From Oscillospiraceae bacterium (lineage in GTDB: Bacteria; Bacillota; Clostridia; UMGS1883), in assembly GCA_015069065.1 (NCBI GenBank), contig SVJI01000063.1, forward strand, positions 1 to 7,978: a DNA stretch of 7,978 nt, read 5' to 3'. Below the pieces are notes generated by a model that saw only the letters and a list, made by a program, of their open reading frames with translations, had not been told where the DNA came from and made no database searches. Below are positions 1 to 6,472 of the stretch, piece by piece (the stretch's first letter is position 1; each line of letters begins with the position of its first letter). The position numbers and the translations under genes were made by a program.

Positions 1-2
1 TT

Positions 3-452
3 CCGCTGAGTGCCGTAGACGGAGAGGCTTACCTGTTTACCGCACTCAGCGGAACAGGTAAAACAACCCATATATCCCTGTGGCAGAAAAAATTCGGTGA
101 AAGGTTCTTCGTCATTAACGGCGACAAGCCCATACTGCGTATAAAAGACGGAAAATTTTACGCATGCGGAACGCCGTGGCGCGGGAAAGAAAATTACGGC
201 GGTAATGCCAATGTTCCTATAAAAGCTATCTGCATACTGGAACGCGGAAAAGAAAACGAGATTAAAAAAATAGCCCCTCATGAGGCTATTTCCACAATAC
301 TTATGCAAACACTGCGTACAGAAGATATCTCTGAGATGGAAAAAATGCTTGCCCTGACGGACAAGCTCCTTACATCAGTGCCTTTCTATAGGCTTAAATG
401 CAACATGGATATATCTGCAGCAGACGTGTCATATGAGGGAATGAAAAACTAA
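3..452 (+). CDS. HPr kinase/PEPCK-like P-loop protein, 3' part only
   Basis: The reading frame is open from the window edge to a TAA at 450-452, giving 149 residues of a gene whose start lies upstream. A Walker A loop, SGTGKTTH, sits at visible residues 16-23. A GDKP motif at 40-43 may supply the metal-binding Asp, and a GTPW segment starts at residue 56. The SGTGKTT loop is typical of the HPr kinase/PEP carboxykinase fold, and the GDKP and GTPW blocks match small clostridial HprK-like proteins often found near PqqD-like peptides. The likely role is ATP-dependent phosphoryl transfer or nucleotide binding in the cytoplasm; the substrate is unknown. The N-terminal part cannot be judged, so full length and partners are unknown. 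It converges on the next gene with only 8 nt between stop codons and no plus-strand terminator is visible there. The P-loop assignment is firm, the family placement moderate. Confidence 0.8.
   Translation, partial: PLSAVDGEAYLFTALSGTGKTTHISLWQKKFGERFFVINGDKPILRIKDGKFYACGTPWRGKENYGGNANVPIKAICILERGKENEIKKIAPHEAISTILMQTLRTEDISEMEKMLALTDKLLTSVPFYRLKCNMDISAADVSYEGMKN
264..291 (-). terminator. Probable intrinsic terminator for the minus-strand small gene, antisense inside the P-loop gene
   Basis: On the minus strand an 8-bp stem, AAATAGCC with GGCTATTT (arms at 284-291 and 268-275), encloses an 8-nt loop and runs into seven T (264-270). This is the classical intrinsic terminator form in the minus direction only; on the plus strand the stem is preceded by A's. 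It lies about 170 nt past the stop of the 461-679 gene. The same bases encode protein on the plus strand, so chance is possible. Confidence 0.45.
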
Positions 453-460
453 TCCCCCTT

Positions 461-679
461 TTAATCTATCTTAAAATCTAGCGGGTCAAACATAGTGGTA
501 TCGAGGTTTCTTACACGTTTTACACGCGGTGCAAAGGGATTGAATACATATCGTCTGCAGACATGGCTTGACTTAACAGTGCCTTTATATTTGCAGATAT
601 ATTCCTCCCCATCAGGTTTTGAATGTTTACAGTAACGACAACAGTCGGTTTCTTTAAGTTTTTTGAAAAATAAAGACAT
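461..679 (-). CDS. Small cysteine-rich protein, possible zinc-binding, unknown function
   Basis: This 72-residue basic protein has cysteines at 13, 14, 17, 29 and 41. Their spacing, C14-x2-C17-x11-C29-x11-C41, would suit one zinc or another metal site. No signal peptide or membrane segment is seen, so it is probably cytoplasmic. A GGAGAG ribosome binding site (687-692) sits 7 nt before the ATG, and a TTGAAT-N17-TATCAT promoter (701-729) lies just beyond, so it appears to be its own short transcript. The spaced Cys pattern, RBS and promoter argue that it is real despite its size. The C-terminal third (NPFAPR and onward) is rich in Arg, Asp and Pro without a recognised motif. I do not recognise a named function; similar short Cys proteins are common in clostridial genomes. 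It converges on the P-loop gene and diverges from luxS. Confidence 0.75.
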   Translation of the reverse strand: MSLFFKKLKETDCCRYCKHSKPDGEEYICKYKGTVKSSHVCRRYVFNPFAPRVKRVRNLDTTMFDPLDFKID

Positions 680-700
680 AACATCACTCTCCGCTACTAC

Positions 701-729
701 ATGATACCATATAATTCTACATTATTCAA
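701..729 (-). promoter_or_regulatory. SigA-type promoter for the cysteine-rich small gene
   Basis: Read on the minus strand, a TTGAAT -35 (724-729) and a TATCAT -10 (701-706) are separated by exactly 17 bp. Transcription would start near 694, giving a leader of about 15 nt that just covers the GGAGAG ribosome binding site. The spacer contains the plus-strand TATAAT proposed for luxS, so the two promoters overlap. Confidence 0.6.
710..715 (+). promoter_or_regulatory. Candidate -10 element for the luxS operon
   Basis: A perfect TATAAT lies 34 nt before the luxS ATG. No recognisable -35 is present 16-18 bp upstream (687-692 reads CTCTCC) and there is no extended TG, so the promoter would be weak or activator-dependent. 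It lies inside the spacer of the minus-strand promoter. Another start further upstream cannot be excluded. Confidence 0.35.
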
Positions 730-749
730 CCGAAAAATGAGGTGTTTTT

Positions 750-1208
750 ATGAAACCGAAAAAAATAGCCAGTTTTACAATAGACCATAATAAGTTAAAA
801 GAAGGAATTTATGTTTCACGCATTGACGGCGATATTGTCACATATGATTTGCGGACAAGGAAGCCTAATATGGGTGACTACATGGATAACATAACAATGC
901 ATTCCGTTGAGCATATGATTGCCACATATATACGCAGCAGCAAAATCGGAGGCGACGTTATATACTTCGGGCCTATGGGCTGCCGCACAGGATTTTACCT
1001 ACTTGTCAGAAACGGCAAAAATGATACTGTTTTAGAAACTGTCAAGGAAACACTGGAAAAGGTGATTATACATGAGGGGGAAGTTTTCGGCGCATCTAGG
1101 ATTGAATGCGGAAATTATAAGGAGCTTGATATTGATGCGGCAAAAAAAGAGTGCGCGCGATATCTTGAAATATTAAACGGCTATACCCCCGATTTTAAGT
1201 ATGAATAG
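750..1208 (+). CDS. luxS: S-ribosylhomocysteine lyase LuxS (AI-2 synthesis)
   Basis: LuxS splits S-ribosylhomocysteine into homocysteine and 4,5-dihydroxy-2,3-pentanedione, the precursor of the AI-2 signal, in the cytoplasm. The 152-residue length is normal for the family. Signature residues are all present: the HSVEH metal site (H51, catalytic E54, H55), the catalytic Cys78 in GPMGCRTGFYL, and the third metal ligand C120 in GASRIECGNY. The N-terminal SFTIDH block is also typical. The ATG is preceded by GAGGTG at 739-744. mtnN begins 10 nt after the stop, so the two genes that detoxify S-adenosylhomocysteine in sequence are cotranscribed. Nothing in the sequence suggests inactivation. No riboswitch is visible in the short leader. 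Confidence 0.98.
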   Translation: MKPKKIASFTIDHNKLKEGIYVSRIDGDIVTYDLRTRKPNMGDYMDNITMHSVEHMIATYIRSSKIGGDVIYFGPMGCRTGFYLLVRNGKNDTVLETVKETLEKVIIHEGEVFGASRIECGNYKELDIDAAKKECARYLEILNGYTPDFKYE

Positions 1209-1212
1209 GAGA
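1207..1212 (+). promoter_or_regulatory. Ribosome binding site that fixes the mtnN start
   Basis: AGGAGA overlaps the luxS stop codon and lies 6 nt before the ATG at 1219. It supports that start over the in-frame ATG at 1201, which would add six residues absent from the family's usual M-x-IGIIGAM opening. Confidence 0.75.
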
Positions 1213-1218
1213 AAAGAC

Positions 1219-1902
1219 ATGATAGGAATTATCGGTGCAATGGATATAGAAATTGAGCATATTACAGCACAAATGACCGATAAAGAGGAAAAGGTCATCA
1301 GCGGAATATGCTACACCAGCGGAAAAATCTCAGGTCAGAGCGTGGTTACGGCTGTATGCGGAATCGGAAAGGTTTTTGCAGCGATGTGCGCGCAGACGAT
1401 GATTCTAAAGTATGCGCCCGATGCAATTATAAATACAGGTGTTGCAGGAACTCTCACCCCAAATGCAGGCATACTTGACACGGTTGTGGCAACACAGCTT
1501 GTTCAGCACGATGTGGATACGACATACTTCGGAGACCCCAGAGGAATGATTTCGGGAATAAACGTAGTAAATTTCCCCTGTGACGAAAATTTGATACAGG
1601 CAGTTTGTGCCAATATAGACGGACATTTTATAAAAGGTACAATTGCCTCGGGAGATGTATTTATCGCCGACGAACAAAGAAAGAAAGATATTGCTGAAAG
1701 CTTTGGCGCACTTGCCTGTGAGATGGAGGGGGCTGCCATTGCACATGTATGCTACGTCAACAAAACACCTTTCTGCGTTGTCAGAACAATTTCAGACGGA
1801 GCAGATGGTGATAAGGTGATGAGCTACGAGGCTTTCCGTCAGGAAGCCGCAAAAAAATCTGCAAATATAATTATAAATATAGTAAAGGATGGATTAAAAT
1901 GA
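1219..1902 (+). CDS. mtnN: 5'-methylthioadenosine/S-adenosylhomocysteine nucleosidase
   Basis: This cytoplasmic enzyme (also called Pfs or MTAN) removes adenine from S-adenosylhomocysteine and 5'-methylthioadenosine. Its product from the former, S-ribosylhomocysteine, is the substrate of the LuxS encoded just upstream. Starting at 1219 the protein has 227 residues, normal for the family, and opens with MIGIIGAMDIE, as MTANs do. The residues equivalent to the E. coli catalytic set are visible: E11, the CEMEG block with M169 and E170 for ribose binding, and D193 in RTISDGAD. The glycine-rich TGVAGTL segment near residue 73 is also typical. An upstream in-frame ATG at 1201 would overlap luxS by 8 nt but has no suitable ribosome binding site. 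The gene ends in an ATGA overlap with the next one, which implies translational coupling. Confidence 0.97.
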   Translation: MIGIIGAMDIEIEHITAQMTDKEEKVISGICYTSGKISGQSVVTAVCGIGKVFAAMCAQTMILKYAPDAIINTGVAGTLTPNAGILDTVVATQLVQHDVDTTYFGDPRGMISGINVVNFPCDENLIQAVCANIDGHFIKGTIASGDVFIADEQRKKDIAESFGALACEMEGAAIAHVCYVNKTPFCVVRTISDGADGDKVMSYEAFRQEAAKKSANIIINIVKDGLK

Positions 1903-2645
1903 AAAGTGTAGTTTTAGCTGCGGGATATGCAACGCGCCTTTATCCCCTAACGGAAAATTTCCCCAAGCCGCTTTTAGAGGTTGCGGGAAAAAGTATTCTT
2001 GATTGGCTTCTGGATGACATTGACACCATCGAAGAAATTGATGAGCATATCATAATATCAAACCACAGATATGTGAATCATTTTGAAGAATGGAAGAAAA
2101 ATTGTAAGCTGAAAAATCCTGTTACAATAATTGACGACGGTTCAATGTCCAACGAAACCAGACTCGGTGCTGTTAAGGATATTCAGTTCGCTATAGATGA
2201 GCTGAATCTTGACGATGACCTTTTTATTGTCGCAGGTGACAATATGCTGGACTTTTCTTTCCGCTCTTTTGTAGAGCTTTTCAAGGAAAAGAATGCCGCT
2301 GTTGTAATGTGCAATTATGAGGAGGATATCAACACGCTCAGAAGATGCGGTGTCATGGTTCCTGACAGTGATTTCCGTGTGATCTCGATGGAGGAAAAGC
2401 CTCAGGACCCCAAATCCAACTGGTGTGTAGGTCCTTTCTACATATATAAAAAGGACGAGCTTCACCTTATAAAACAGGGTATTGAGGAGGGCTGCGGTAC
2501 TGACGCTCCGGGAAGCTTTGTATGTTATCTGTGTGAAAAAACAGATGTATATGCACTGAAAACACCGGGCACACGATATGATATCGGTACACTTGAAAGC
2601 TATGAGGAAGTAAAAAAGGTATTTGAAAAAATGGAACAAAATTGA
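1899..2645 (+). CDS. Sugar-phosphate nucleotidyltransferase family protein
   Basis: This 248-residue protein is a single GT-A/NTP_transferase domain of the kind that joins an NTP and a sugar-1-phosphate (or a related phosphorylated alcohol) to make an activated nucleotide and pyrophosphate. The nucleotide-binding signature LAAGYATRLYPLT begins at residue 6, followed by FPKPLL (21-26) with a Lys expected to contact phosphate. VAGDNMLDF supplies a metal-binding Asp at 114, EEKP is at 165-168, and RYDIGTLESYEEV near the C terminus supplies D228. No left-handed beta-helix or second domain follows, so it resembles RmlA-type rather than GlmU-type enzymes. The ATG overlaps the mtnN stop by 4 nt, with AAGGA upstream. 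Substrate is not readable from the sequence and the link to S-adenosylhomocysteine recycling is unclear. A strong terminator follows 60 nt later, making it the last gene of the operon. Confidence 0.9.
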   Translation: MKSVVLAAGYATRLYPLTENFPKPLLEVAGKSILDWLLDDIDTIEEIDEHIIISNHRYVNHFEEWKKNCKLKNPVTIIDDGSMSNETRLGAVKDIQFAIDELNLDDDLFIVAGDNMLDFSFRSFVELFKEKNAAVVMCNYEEDINTLRRCGVMVPDSDFRVISMEEKPQDPKSNWCVGPFYIYKKDELHLIKQGIEEGCGTDAPGSFVCYLCEKTDVYALKTPGTRYDIGTLESYEEVKKVFEKMEQN

Positions 2646-2704
2646 CTCAGGCAATTGAATGTTCGGTTTTCATGCATTTGTTTACGCAATTTTCTATTTA
2701 ATAA

Positions 2705-2745
2705 AAAAACTGTTCAGGCAGTACACTTCTGTCTGAACAGTTTTT
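2705..2745. terminator. Bidirectional intrinsic terminator between convergent operons
   Basis: Arms at 2705-2721 and 2729-2745 pair over 17 positions with one G-U type mismatch and enclose a 7-nt loop (TACACTT). The stem has A's on its left and T's on its right, so each strand reads a GC-containing stem followed by a T run. It is well placed to end both the luxS operon and the minus-strand acyl-CoA synthetase operon. Confidence 0.93.
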
Positions 2746-2767
2746 ATTTGAATCAAGAATTTTATAT

Positions 2768-4477
2768 TCACTTGCAAAGGGCTGCTTGTTTTTCCTCTTC
2801 TTCCTTTTCAAGCTCCCTGTATGCAACCTTTCCGACCAATGTTTTCGGCAGGCTGTCACGATACTCATACTCACTGGGAAGAGCGTATTTGGATATGTTT
2901 TTTTCACAGTGTGCCCTCACAGAGGCTTTAACTTCATCTGTAGGTTCAACACCAGGTTTTAAGACAATAAACGCTTTTACACGCTGTATCTTATAATCAT
3001 CCTTGACGCCTATAACGGTACTGAACATAACTGCCTCATGCGAATCAATCACATTCTCAATCTGTGACGGATATACATTGTAGCCGCTGCTTACAATCAT
3101 GCGCTTTAGCCGCTGCACAAAATATACGAACCCGTCCTCGTCCATATATCCCAGGTCTCCTGTATGCAGATATACCTTTCCATCCTCGTGCAAACGCAGA
3201 GTCTGGCTCGTTTCCTTTGGATTATTTATGTATTCTTTCATCAAAGTGGGTCCTGCTATGCAGATTTCTCCGAATTCGCGCACCTTTGCTTCCTCGTTTG
3301 TATTAGGAACAACTATTTTATAATATGTATCGGGGAAAGGTATTCCTATGCTTCCCTCTCTGTAATAGTCAGTGGGGGTCAGACAGCTTGCTGTCACACA
3401 CTCAGTTGTGCCGTACCCCTCCCTTACCTGAATTGATGCGCCATGCTCGGCGAGGAAGCTATCAATTTTCTTCTTAAGCTCTATCGACAGGGAATCTCCG
3501 CCGCTGAAAAGCCCTTTGAGAGAGGATAAATCAGCTTTCTGCATATTCTCATTTCTCATCATCGCCTCAAACAATGTGGGTACACCTGCCATGTAATTAG
3601 GCCTGTATTTTTTGAAAAGTGATGCAAACTCCGCAACATTAAGCCTCGGAATAAGCACGCATCTGCCGCCGAAGGATAAAATTGTATGTATGCCAACACC
3701 AAGACCGAAGCCATGGAAAACAGGCATAACAGACAGCATTGTCCCGCCGGGATACAGACACTGTGATGCTGCCTCTGTCTGCATTGCAAGGGCATTAAAA
3801 TTAAGATTGGTCAGCAAAATACCCTTGGAGGTCCCTGTAGTTCCACCGCTGAAAAGAATTGCCGCAGAATGTTCTCCGTTTGCGCAGAATGTAATTTCTT
3901 CTTTAAAATCCTTTGCCCCTGATAAAAATTTACTCCATGAAATTACCCACGGCACGTCTGCCACCTTTGGCTCGTGACCTACAAATTTATACATAAAGCC
4001 CTTAACAGTAGGCAGTGCCTCTCCAATTTTTGCAACTATCAGCTTCTTTAAATCGGTTTTATCCTTTATAGCCTCAAATTTACCATAAAACTGACTTAAT
4101 GTTATCGCAACGGTGCTGCGGCTTTCATTAAGATAAAATGCAATTTCGTTTTCTGCAGACAAAGGATGTACCATACTTGCAATTGCACCAATTTTATTTA
4201 CGGCATAAAACATAATTATCGCCTGAGGAACGTTAGGCATACAGATTGTAACGGCGTCATTTTCCCTGACTCCCTGCACTATCAGTGCTTTTGCACAAAC
4301 ATCTATTTCCTCAATAAACTCAGTGTAGGTGACACTTTTCCCCATAAAATCATACGCAGTATATGAGGGGTATTTCTCACCCGCGCTTTTTATCATATCG
4401 TACATAGATATATCGGGATATTTCAATGTACAGGGAACATCTCCGTAGTATTTAAACCATTTAGCTTCAGAATTCAA
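2768..4477 (-). CDS. AMP-forming acyl-CoA synthetase/ligase (ANL superfamily)
   Basis: Members of this superfamily activate a carboxylic acid with ATP to an acyl-adenylate and pass it to CoA (or another thiol). The 569-residue protein is full length and has the expected motifs in order: the P-loop FSGGTTGTSKG at 209-219, YGTTE at 355-359, LHTGD at 437-441, the hinge and CoA-side block RLKRMIVSSGYNVYP from 456, and the adenylation lysine K550 in LPKTLVGKV. The acid substrate cannot be deduced; fatty or aryl acids are both possible. It starts with TTG, 9 nt after a GGGGAGG site, and overlaps the upstream E2-like gene by 11 nt, so the two are probably translationally coupled and may act on the same acyl-CoA. 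The next in-frame Met is residue 25, which would remove the N-terminal linker. No signal peptide is seen. Confidence 0.95.
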   Translation of the reverse strand: MNSEAKWFKYYGDVPCTLKYPDISMYDMIKSAGEKYPSYTAYDFMGKSVTYTEFIEEIDVCAKALIVQGVRENDAVTICMPNVPQAIIMFYAVNKIGAIASMVHPLSAENEIAFYLNESRSTVAITLSQFYGKFEAIKDKTDLKKLIVAKIGEALPTVKGFMYKFVGHEPKVADVPWVISWSKFLSGAKDFKEEITFCANGEHSAAILFSGGTTGTSKGILLTNLNFNALAMQTEAASQCLYPGGTMLSVMPVFHGFGLGVGIHTILSFGGRCVLIPRLNVAEFASLFKKYRPNYMAGVPTLFEAMMRNENMQKADLSSLKGLFSGGDSLSIELKKKIDSFLAEHGASIQVREGYGTTECVTASCLTPTDYYREGSIGIPFPDTYYKIVVPNTNEEAKVREFGEICIAGPTLMKEYINNPKETSQTLRLHEDGKVYLHTGDLGYMDEDGFVYFVQRLKRMIVSSGYNVYPSQIENVIDSHEAVMFSTVIGVKDDYKIQRVKAFIVLKPGVEPTDEVKASVRAHCEKNISKYALPSEYEYRDSLPKTLVGKVAYRELEKEEEEKQAALCK

Positions 4478-5330
4478 ATTCTATTTCCTCCCCTAATGTT
4501 TTATCAAGCAAATGCGGATGTTTAAACAAGTGTTTTATTAACTTAAGCGAGCGTGCGAAGTAAAATCCGTCAGCTATACGTTCATCAAGTGTAACGCCCA
4601 GATTAACAATATCGCGGACAACCAAATCACCGTTTTCATCAGGAACAGCTTCCTTATGTATTTCCCCGATAGTAATTACAATACCGTTTGTACCTGTATT
4701 ATTGAGGTGGTGATACACTGCATCGCATTTTATACTGCCAAGGTTTGACAGCATTACCGTACAGTAATTGGTATCCACGCTGCTGAAAGCCCTGGGCATC
4801 AGCCCATGAGAATCCCAAAACCGCATCAAAGCCATAAAAAGGTTCATAATTGGTTTGGGAAGCTTTTTGATAATATTGAGCATGCCGTCTACACGCATGC
4901 CGTTATCACGCTTGGCCTCACTCACCTTTGGCGAAAGCCTGTCTGTAATAGCACACAGATTTTCACTGTCCTTAGGCTTATATATCATAAGGGTTTCTTC
5001 CGCGTGGTCTGCAAATTTCTTTTTAACGGTAAATCCCATAGAAATTTCATGGCGCATATAGTAACGTTTTCCTGAAATATAGCGATTTAACAGGGGGCGC
5101 ATTTTAACAGTTCTCGCCACTGCGGCGATCACACAGTGAAAAAAAGTTACCTTTCTCTCCCCTGACTCATTTTTATCCTTTATGTAAGTCAGAAGCTCTG
5201 TTACATCGACTTTTTCATTGATATAAACCTCTGCATCAGTTCTTTTAGGCATGAAGTATGCCATATAGAAGTGAAGCCCGTCAATATCACGAATACGGTA
5301 TGCGTCATACCTGTCTCCCCATTTTCTCAA
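4467..5330 (-). CDS. E2-like (CAT-fold) acyltransferase without lipoyl domain
   Basis: The 287 residues resemble the catalytic domain of 2-oxo acid dehydrogenase E2/chloramphenicol acetyltransferase-type enzymes, which move an acyl group between CoA and a second substrate and normally work as trimers. Supporting blocks are VTFFHCVIAAVARTVKMRPLLN (from residue 61), CTVMLSNLGSI (190-200) with GIVITIGEI (216-224), and TLDERIADG (247-255). There is no lipoyl or peripheral-subunit-binding domain, so it is not a normal dehydrogenase E2. In E2 and CAT the last block reads DHRxxDG with His as general base; here that His is Glu250 while Asp254-Gly255 remain. The enzyme may therefore be changed in chemistry or non-catalytic. 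Translation starts at TTG behind a GGAGG site. It follows the DUF3048 gene by 33 nt and overlaps the acyl-CoA synthetase gene, hinting at shared acyl-CoA use. Confidence 0.85.
   Translation of the reverse strand: MRKWGDRYDAYRIRDIDGLHFYMAYFMPKRTDAEVYINEKVDVTELLTYIKDKNESGERKVTFFHCVIAAVARTVKMRPLLNRYISGKRYYMRHEISMGFTVKKKFADHAEETLMIYKPKDSENLCAITDRLSPKVSEAKRDNGMRVDGMLNIIKKLPKPIMNLFMALMRFWDSHGLMPRAFSSVDTNYCTVMLSNLGSIKCDAVYHHLNNTGTNGIVITIGEIHKEAVPDENGDLVVRDIVNLGVTLDERIADGFYFARSLKLIKHLFKHPHLLDKTLGEEIEFEF
4487..4493 (-). promoter_or_regulatory. Ribosome binding site supporting the TTG start of the acyl-CoA synthetase
   Basis: GGGGAGG on the minus strand lies inside the last codons of the E2-like gene and 9 nt before the TTG at 4475-4477. 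No in-frame ATG is nearer than codon 25. Confidence 0.75.
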
Positions 5331-5338
5331 TTCTAACC

Positions 5339-5343
5339 CCTCC
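5339..5343 (-). promoter_or_regulatory. Ribosome binding site supporting the TTG start of the E2-like gene
   Basis: GGAGG (within GGAGGGG, 5337-5343) stands 8 nt before the TTG at 5328-5330. The next in-frame Met is residue 23, too far in to keep the conserved N terminus. Confidence 0.75.
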
Positions 5344-5363
5344 AGATTTTATATGTTTTACAA

Positions 5364-6395
5364 TCATTTAACGGCAATTTGTGCATAGGGACTTATTATG
5401 TTAATAACAGTTTTCCCGGGGCTTATCAAAAGCTCTGTCCCGTCTGCTTTTTTATAAACAGTATTATCTGTTCTTGAGGACTTGGACCACGTTATTTCCT
5501 CATACTCTCCGCCGGTGATATAATACCCCTTACCACTGCCTGTGGTATCAATATTGCGCCTGTCTGAACCGTCCCCTAAAGCGCTGTCAGGAATTAACTG
5601 AACTATTATATTCTTCACTTCAAACGGATTACCGCTCTGCATTATGTGTGCCTGTCCGTCAATCGTTTTTTCGTAGGTTTCTTTTTCTGCGTTATAGATA
5701 TACCCTGTGGTATATTTCTGGGAATAACGGAGTGTAACTTCCACGGCGGTATTTTCCGCATCTAAATCTATGTAGCTGTCAGCATATTTAATTGCGTTCT
5801 GACGCTTTGTCTTAAATTTCATTTTCTTGGACTGTGCTTTATTCTTAATATTCTCTATACTTGTGTATGCACTGTGCCAGTCACCCTTAAACTTTTTCTC
5901 TCTCCAGAAAATATCCTCATCCGTACCCAGAACACCGTTTATCTTATCTATACCAAATGCGGATATGTCCTGCATCGCCTTCGGGCTCCACCCAAAGTGC
6001 GTGTAAATTGCATCATTTTCCATCACATAATCAAGGTAATAATGCCTCGATGAACGAATAGGACCTATTTTTTCCGTATCTGCACCTCGGTACAATGCCA
6101 TAAACCGTGTCGAGCCGCCCTCTATCAGCATTTCATAAACCAGATATGCTTCATCAAGACCTGCGTGAGGCCGTGCATTTTTATCATCGTTATCAACCAT
6201 TATTGCAATAGGTCTTTCGTCGGTATCTACATAAGTTTCAAAAAACTTCTCAATCTCAAGCGTGACAGGGTCCTTAGTCTCCACCATAATTTCCTCTGTG
6301 TCAGGCTTGACAGCAGGTTTCTCCTCCCCCTTACATCCGGTGAAAGCCACCGCAACTGTAAGCAGCAATAAAAAGGCTCTCGTAATACTGCGCAT
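5364..6395 (-). CDS. DUF3048 (YerB-like) putative lipoprotein
   Basis: The 343-residue protein opens with a basic MRSITR and a hydrophobic stretch ending in AFTGC, a near-lipobox with Cys21 as the probable lipidated residue; Phe at -3 is less usual than Leu. It should sit on the outer face of the membrane. The body matches DUF3048 as found in Bacillus YerB: RPIAIMVDN at 61-69, YEMLIEGGSTRFMALY at 87-102, KIGPIRSSRHYYLDY at 109-123, and a C-terminal part with GKGYYITGGEYEEITW (288-303) and LISPGKTVINI (323-333). The biochemical function of this family is unknown to me. An AAAGGAGG site (6402-6409) lies 6 nt before the ATG, and a near-consensus promoter lies 49 nt further out. It is the first gene of a minus-strand operon with the E2-like and acyl-CoA synthetase genes; whether it works with them is inference. 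Confidence 0.93.
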   Translation of the reverse strand: MRSITRAFLLLLTVAVAFTGCKGEEKPAVKPDTEEIMVETKDPVTLEIEKFFETYVDTDERPIAIMVDNDDKNARPHAGLDEAYLVYEMLIEGGSTRFMALYRGADTEKIGPIRSSRHYYLDYVMENDAIYTHFGWSPKAMQDISAFGIDKINGVLGTDEDIFWREKKFKGDWHSAYTSIENIKNKAQSKKMKFKTKRQNAIKYADSYIDLDAENTAVEVTLRYSQKYTTGYIYNAEKETYEKTIDGQAHIMQSGNPFEVKNIIVQLIPDSALGDGSDRRNIDTTGSGKGYYITGGEYEEITWSKSSRTDNTVYKKADGTELLISPGKTVINIISPYAQIAVK

Positions 6396-6443
6396 GTTCT
6401 GCCTCCTTTTAAAGATATATGCGTATAAATTGTGTCCAAAACT

Positions 6444-6472
6444 ATTATACTATTTATTTTGACATTATTCAA
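6444..6472 (-). promoter_or_regulatory. SigA-type promoter for the DUF3048 operon
   Basis: On the minus strand TTGAAT (6467-6472) and a perfect TATAAT (6444-6449) are separated by 17 bp. The start would fall near 6437, leaving about 42 nt of leader before the DUF3048 ATG. The -35 and following bases are identical over 12 nt to those of the promoter at 701-729. Confidence 0.78.

Noticed and set aside
276..285. Palindrome CCTCATGAGG
   Set aside because: It is part of the hairpin already listed and lies in coding sequence; one 10-bp palindrome alone is not evidence of a binding site.
680..749. SAM or SAH riboswitch before luxS
   Set aside because: The leader is about 28 nt and shows no stem structure.
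1201..1218. ATG at 1201 as the mtnN start
   Set aside because: It lies within the luxS end without a ribosome binding site; ATG 1219 has AGGAGA 6 nt upstream and gives the normal N terminus.
1405..1746. Minus-strand open frames opposite mtnN
   Set aside because: mtnN is unambiguous on the other strand, and these frames lack ribosome binding sites and family motifs.
2655..2996. Plus-strand open frame of 113 codons after the nucleotidyltransferase gene
   Set aside because: It runs through the terminator hairpin and then antisense to the acyl-CoA synthetase gene, has no ribosome binding site, and its protein looks random.
3064..3977. Several plus-strand open frames opposite the acyl-CoA synthetase
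   Set aside because: All are antisense to a gene with complete family motifs; none has a start signal or recognisable domain.
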